A stretch of DNA of 58,379 nucleotides, taken from positions 1 through 58,379 of the forward strand of contig JALHMF010000012.1 of the NCBI GenBank assembly GCA_022844205.1, written 5' to 3'. The notes beneath the pieces were generated by a model that saw nothing but the letters and a program-made list of their open reading frames with translations, was not told the origin of the DNA and made no database searches. The position numbers and the translations under genes were made by a program. This document shows positions 55,153-58,379 of this stretch, piece after piece; within the stretch, counting starts at the first letter, position 1, and every line of letters begins with the position of its first letter. Source of the stretch: Xanthobacteraceae bacterium (lineage in GTDB: Bacteria; Pseudomonadota; Alphaproteobacteria; Rhizobiales; Xanthobacteraceae).

Positions 55153-55256
55153 CCCATCCTTCGAGACGCCCGCCGTTTAGGCCCACTCTGCCTCATCCTG
55201 AGGAGCGAGCGCAGCGAACGTCTCGAAGGATGGGCGGCGGGCTCCTCAGGATGAGG
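55153..55256. repeat. Interleaved inverted repeats upstream of the carboxylase gene
   Basis: Arms occur in the order A (CCATCCTTCGAGACG), B (CCTCATCCTGAGGAGC), A' (CGTCTCGAAGGATGG), B' (GCTCCTCAGGATGAGG). A pairs with A' and B with B', so only one hairpin or a crossed structure can form at a time. The element is shared in part with 53848-54015. The whole gap 55045-55302 holds nothing else obvious. Confidence 0.8.
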
Positions 55257-55302
55257 TGTGGGGTTGGCCGTGTTAGGTTCAAGCTGCGATTCAAGGATTC
55301 CC

Positions 55303-56835
55303 ATGACCGACATCAACGAACAACTGAAACACCGCCGCGCGGCCACCCTGAAAGGCGGCGGCGATGCGCGCATCGAGGCGCAGCACAAGCGCGGGAAACT
55401 CACCGCGCGGGAACGCATCGAGTTGCTGATGGACAAGGGCAGCTTCGAGGAATTCGACGCCTTCGTGCAGCACCGCGCCACCGATTTCGGTATGGAGAAG
55501 ACGAAAGTCCCCGGCGACGGCGTCGTCACCGGCTGGGGCACGGTGAACGGGCGGCAGGTGTTCGTCTTCGCCAAGGATTTTACCGTCTTTGGCGGCTCGC
55601 TCTCCGAAACCCACGCGCAGAAAATCATGAAGATCCAGGACATGGCGCTGAAGACGCGGGCACCCATCGTCGGCCTGTTCGACGCGGGCGGCGCGCGCAT
55701 CCAGGAGGGGGTCGCCGCACTCGGCGGCTACGGCGAAGTGTTCAAGCGCAATGTGATCGCGTCCGGAGTCATTCCGCAAATTTCCGTCATCATGGGGCCG
55801 TGCGCGGGCGGCGATGTCTATTCGCCCGCGATGACTGATTTCATCTTCATGGTGAAGGACACGAGCTACATGTTCGTGACCGGGCCTGACGTTGTAAAGA
55901 CCGTCACCAATGAAACCGTCACGGCGGAAGAACTCGGCGGGGCCCGCGTGCACACCACGCGCTCGGGGGTCGCCGACGGTGCCTTCGAGAACGATGTGGA
56001 GGCGCTGCTGCAAATCCGCCGGCTGCTGGATTTCCTGCCCGCGTCCTACGAGAGCGGCGTGCCGGAATGGCCGACCAGGGACGAGATCGACCGCATCGAG
56101 CCGTCCTTGGACAGTCTCGTGCCGCAAAACGCCAACCAGCCCTACGACATCAAGGAGCTGATCCAGAAGACCGCCGACGAGGGCGACTTCTTCGAGATCA
56201 ATGAGGCCTTCGCCAAAAACATCGTCACCGGCTTCGGCCGCGTCGCCGGCCGCACGGTCGGCTTCGTCGCCAACCAGCCGATGGTGCTCGCGGGCGTGCT
56301 CGACTCGGATGCCTCCCGGAAGGCCGCGCGCTTCGTCCGTTTTTGTGATGCCTTCAACATTCCGCTCGTCACCTTCGTCGATGTGCCGGGCTTCCTGCCG
56401 GGCACGAGCCAAGAATATGGCGGGCTGATCAAGCATGGCGCGAAGCTCTTGTTCGCCTATAGCCAGTGCACGGTGCCGCTGGTGACGGTGATCACGCGCA
56501 AGGCTTACGGCGGCGCCTATGACGTGATGGCGTCGAAGCACATCGGCGGCGACGTGAACTATGCCTGGCCCTCGGCGCAGATCGCGGTGATGGGCGCCAA
56601 GGGGGCGGTGGAGATCATTTTCCGCGCCGACATCGGCGATGCCGAGAAGATTTCCGCGCGCACCAAGGAATATGAGGAACGCTTCCTGTCGCCGTTCGTG
56701 GCGGCCGAGCGCGGCTACATCGACGAGGTGATCGAGCCGCACGAGACCCGCCGCCGCGTCGCGCGCGCGCTCGCGATGCTGCGCACCAAGCACGCCGAAC
56801 GCCCGCGCAAGAAGCACGACAACCTTCCGCTCTAG
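55303..56835 (+). CDS. Acyl-CoA carboxylase beta subunit (PccB-like)
   Basis: A 510-residue carboxyltransferase, the size of propionyl-CoA carboxylase beta. The two crotonase folds show [80 protein letters not shown] and [20 protein letters not shown]. With a biotin-carrying alpha subunit encoded elsewhere it would make methylmalonyl-CoA. Methylcrotonyl- or geranyl-CoA forms are less likely. I start at ATG 55303 (family N-terminus). Confidence 0.92.
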   Translation: MTDINEQLKHRRAATLKGGGDARIEAQHKRGKLTARERIELLMDKGSFEEFDAFVQHRATDFGMEKTKVPGDGVVTGWGTVNGRQVFVFAKDFTVFGGSLSETHAQKIMKIQDMALKTRAPIVGLFDAGGARIQEGVAALGGYGEVFKRNVIASGVIPQISVIMGPCAGGDVYSPAMTDFIFMVKDTSYMFVTGPDVVKTVTNETVTAEELGGARVHTTRSGVADGAFENDVEALLQIRRLLDFLPASYESGVPEWPTRDEIDRIEPSLDSLVPQNANQPYDIKELIQKTADEGDFFEINEAFAKNIVTGFGRVAGRTVGFVANQPMVLAGVLDSDASRKAARFVRFCDAFNIPLVTFVDVPGFLPGTSQEYGGLIKHGAKLLFAYSQCTVPLVTVITRKAYGGAYDVMASKHIGGDVNYAWPSAQIAVMGAKGAVEIIFRADIGDAEKISARTKEYEERFLSPFVAAERGYIDEVIEPHETRRRVARALAMLRTKHAERPRKKHDNLPL

Positions 56836-56844
56836 AAAGCCGTT

Positions 56845-57546
56845 ATGGCCCGCCTGAAGATCCACACGGAAAACCATCTGGCGAGCCGTGTCGGCTGGCT
56901 GCGCGCTGCCGTGCTCGGCGCCAATGACGGCATCATCTCGACGGCGAGCCTGATCGTCGGCGTCGCGGCGGCGACGCCCGATCGCGCTGCCATGCTCATC
57001 GCCGGCATCGCGGGGCTTGCGGCGGGGGCGATGTCGATGGCGGCGGGCGAATATGTCTCCGTCAGTTCGCAGGCCGACACCGAAGCCGCCGATCTCGCGC
57101 GCGAGCGGGCGGAACTGCGCGACCAGCCGGAATTCGAGCTGAACGAGCTCGCCGACATTTACGCCGCGCGCGGCGTCGAGAAGCCGCTCGCCCTGCAGGT
57201 GGCGAAGCAGCTGATGGCGAAGGATGCGCTCGCCGTCCATGCGCGCGAGGAACTCGGCATTTCGGAAATCACGCAGGCGCAGCCGGTGCTCGCGGCGGTG
57301 ACCTCGGCGATCACCTTCGCGGCGGGGGCTGCGATGCCGCTCATCGCCACGTTGCTCTCGCCGCTCGATCATATTCTCTACATCGTGTCCGGCTCGACGA
57401 TTGTGTTCCTGGCGCTCCTGGGCGCGCTCGGCGCCTATGCGGGCGGGGCGCCGTTGCTGAAGGGCGCGGTGCGGGTGACGTTCTGGGGGGCGATGGCGAT
57501 GGGCATTACCGCGCTCATCGGCAAGCTGGTGGGACACGCGGTTTGA
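56845..57546 (+). CDS. VIT1/CCC1-family metal transporter
   Basis: A 233-residue membrane protein. LRAAVLGANDGIISTASLIV and GAMSMAAGEYVSVSSQADTE are the VIT1/CCC1 signature, with a cytosolic metal-binding helical insert (about residues 72-140) before the last helices. These proteins move Fe(II)/Mn(II) across membranes. It starts 9 nt after the carboxylase gene, likely cotranscribed. Confidence 0.9.
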   Translation: MARLKIHTENHLASRVGWLRAAVLGANDGIISTASLIVGVAAATPDRAAMLIAGIAGLAAGAMSMAAGEYVSVSSQADTEAADLARERAELRDQPEFELNELADIYAARGVEKPLALQVAKQLMAKDALAVHAREELGISEITQAQPVLAAVTSAITFAAGAAMPLIATLLSPLDHILYIVSGSTIVFLALLGALGAYAGGAPLLKGAVRVTFWGAMAMGITALIGKLVGHAV

Positions 57547-57553
57547 TCGTTTG

Positions 57554-57894
57554 TCATGGCCGGGCAAAAGGCGCGAAGGGCGCGGTGGGTATCAGCATTC
57601 GTCATGGCCGGGCAAAAGGCGCGGCGAAGCGCCGTCTTCGCGCCTGAAGTCCCGGCCATCTCGCTTAGGGAGGCTTTGCCTGAAATCAGTGCCCGCCTAA
57701 GCGGGATCACCGGGACACCCGGTGATGACTATAAGAGAACGTCATGGCCGGGCTTGACCCGGCCATCTCGCTTGGGGAGGCTTTGCCTGAAATCAGTGCC
57801 CGCCTGAGCGGGATCACCGGGACGAGCCCGGTGATGACTATAAGAGAACGTCATGGCCGGGCTTGACCCGGCCATCTCGCTTGGGGAGGCTTTG
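57554..57894 (+). repeat. Tandem array of REP-like elements
   Basis: A 98-bp unit starting GTCATGGCCGGGCTTGACC and ending GGTGATGAC, plus an 11-nt linker TATAAGAGAAC, gives a 109-bp period. A full unit lies at 57741-57838; a truncated one at 57850-57894; a variant at 57601-57729 has a longer GGCGCGGCGAAGCGCC-bearing loop in its first palindrome; a short start lies at 57554. It fills the 368-nt gap between the VIT and DUF1488 genes; no gene is seen there. Confidence 0.85.
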
Positions 57895-57914
57895 ACTCAA
57901 TAGAGGAAACGCAA

Positions 57915-58196
57915 ATGCAGCTCACCCGCGCCGACTATCAGGGCAACGATTTCAACCGCAGCGTATGCACCTTCACCATGCGGAACGGGGCGGACACCGT
58001 GCAGTTCGCCGCGAGCTGGGCGCTGATGGACGCGATCGAGGCCGGTCCGCGCTCGCACAGCGGTCAGCGCGACGCGCAGTTCGCGCGGCTGCGCGACCGG
58101 ATCGAGGCCATCGCCGAGCGCAAGTTCTTCTCGATGCGGGATGGCGAGCGGCCATCGAAGATCATCATCCTGACCGCGATGGATGTGGGGGTTTAG
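57915..58196 (+). CDS. DUF1488-like small protein
   Basis: A 93-residue protein: FTMRNGADTVQFAASWALMD, then FARLRDRIEAIAERKFFSMR and KIIILTAMDVGV. The pattern (beta strands, a helix, a C-terminal ILT-x-x-D) resembles DUF1488. GAGGAAACG lies just upstream of the ATG. No function is known. Confidence 0.65.
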   Translation: MQLTRADYQGNDFNRSVCTFTMRNGADTVQFAASWALMDAIEAGPRSHSGQRDAQFARLRDRIEAIAERKFFSMRDGERPSKIIILTAMDVGV

Positions 58197-58267
58197 GGTG
58201 AGCGTTGGATGGATGCGCGGGAAGCGCGATTTGCAGAGAGACAGTTTATGCAGACGACATTATGGCC

Positions 58268-58379
58268 TGCACCCGGTTCCGAAGACACCGAGTTAGGTGT
58301 TTTCATGGGACCGGAGGTGCGTCATGGAGAGGCGGAAGTTTACGCGAGAGTTCAAGCTTGAGGCCGTGCGGCTGATCAC
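58268..58379 (+). mobile_element. Left end of an IS3-type insertion sequence (cut by window edge)
   Basis: TGCACCCGGTTCCGAAGACA begins a terminal-like sequence, followed by an orfA start. The inferred end at 58268 rests on the TG start and the short distance to orfA; the right end is outside the window. Confidence 0.7.
58324..58379 (+). CDS. IS3-family transposase OrfA, N-terminal fragment (incomplete)
   Basis: The reading frame begins MERRKFTREFKLEAVRLI, the typical N-terminus of the helix-turn-helix OrfA of IS3-type elements, and continues to the window edge. CCGGAGG lies upstream of the ATG. The remainder, including the integrase OrfB, cannot be seen. Confidence 0.88.
   Translation, partial: MERRKFTREFKLEAVRLI

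Noticed and set aside
57435-57710. Minus-strand 91-codon frame across the VIT gene end and repeats
   Set aside because: It translates repeat units (two FCPAMTN segments) and overlaps a certain gene.
57554-57894. CRISPR array
   Set aside because: The units are about 109 bp, internally palindromic and separated by an identical 11-nt linker, not by unique spacers; no cas genes are present.

Overview
The window looks like the chromosome of an alphaproteobacterium, most likely of the order Hyphomicrobiales (Rhizobiales). The reasons are the merged rif-str-S10-spc-alpha ribosomal block in one orientation, a zinc-less S14, a short-lid Adk, an ATP12-type F1 assembly chaperone, DUF1236 proteins, a RopB/Omp25-like porin and GC-rich dyad repeats between genes. 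This is inference from gene content and protein style; no database was searched.

Left edge (1-2.1 kb): visibly AT-richer than the rest. It carries four minus-strand envelope genes: a DUF2933 protein, a secreted peptidoglycan-binding protein with a methionine-rich tail, a DUF5676 protein and a DUF6629 protein. A perfect FNR/FixK-type box (1329-1342) lies upstream of the first three, which look like a low-oxygen-induced, possibly copper-related operon. A secreted protein of unknown function and rlmB follow.

Core block (3.9-38.7 kb), all on the plus strand: tRNA-Tyr, tRNA-Gly, tuf, tRNA-Trp, secE, nusG, rplK, rplA, rplJ, rplL, rpoB, rpoC, then a flavin amine oxidase, then rpsL, rpsG, fusA, a second tuf, rpsJ to rplO, secY, adk, rpsM, rpsK, rpoA, rplQ. 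The two tuf genes read as identical and lie about 18 kb apart. L1- and L10-type leaders, two similar promoters (before rpsL and rpsM), a 12-bp inverted repeat over the rplL stop codon and several dyad repeats inside the operons are visible. Adk and many ribosomal proteins have long Lys/Ala/Pro-rich disordered tails.

Right part (38.9-58.4 kb): an outer-membrane beta-barrel; a secreted spermidine-synthase-like protein; two tandem paralogous lipoproteins; a DegP/Q protease overlapping rarA; a RelE/ParE-type toxin-antitoxin pair; two secreted proteins sharing a DQKSG motif (one DUF1236); a two-gene chromate transporter, a fluoride channel, an RluA-family pseudouridine synthase and ATP12; a TPR protein next to a methyltransferase; a ketopantoate-reductase-like gene; an acyl-CoA carboxylase beta subunit; a VIT-family transporter; a tandem array of repeats; a DUF1488-like gene; and the left end of an IS3-type element cut by the window edge.

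Most of the window is conserved housekeeping sequence. The parts most likely to repay attention are the FixK-box/Met-rich module at the left edge, the dyad repeats inserted in essential operons, the short promoter-terminator unit before tRNA-Tyr, the basic tail on adenylate kinase, and the tandem lipoprotein and DQKSG pairs.
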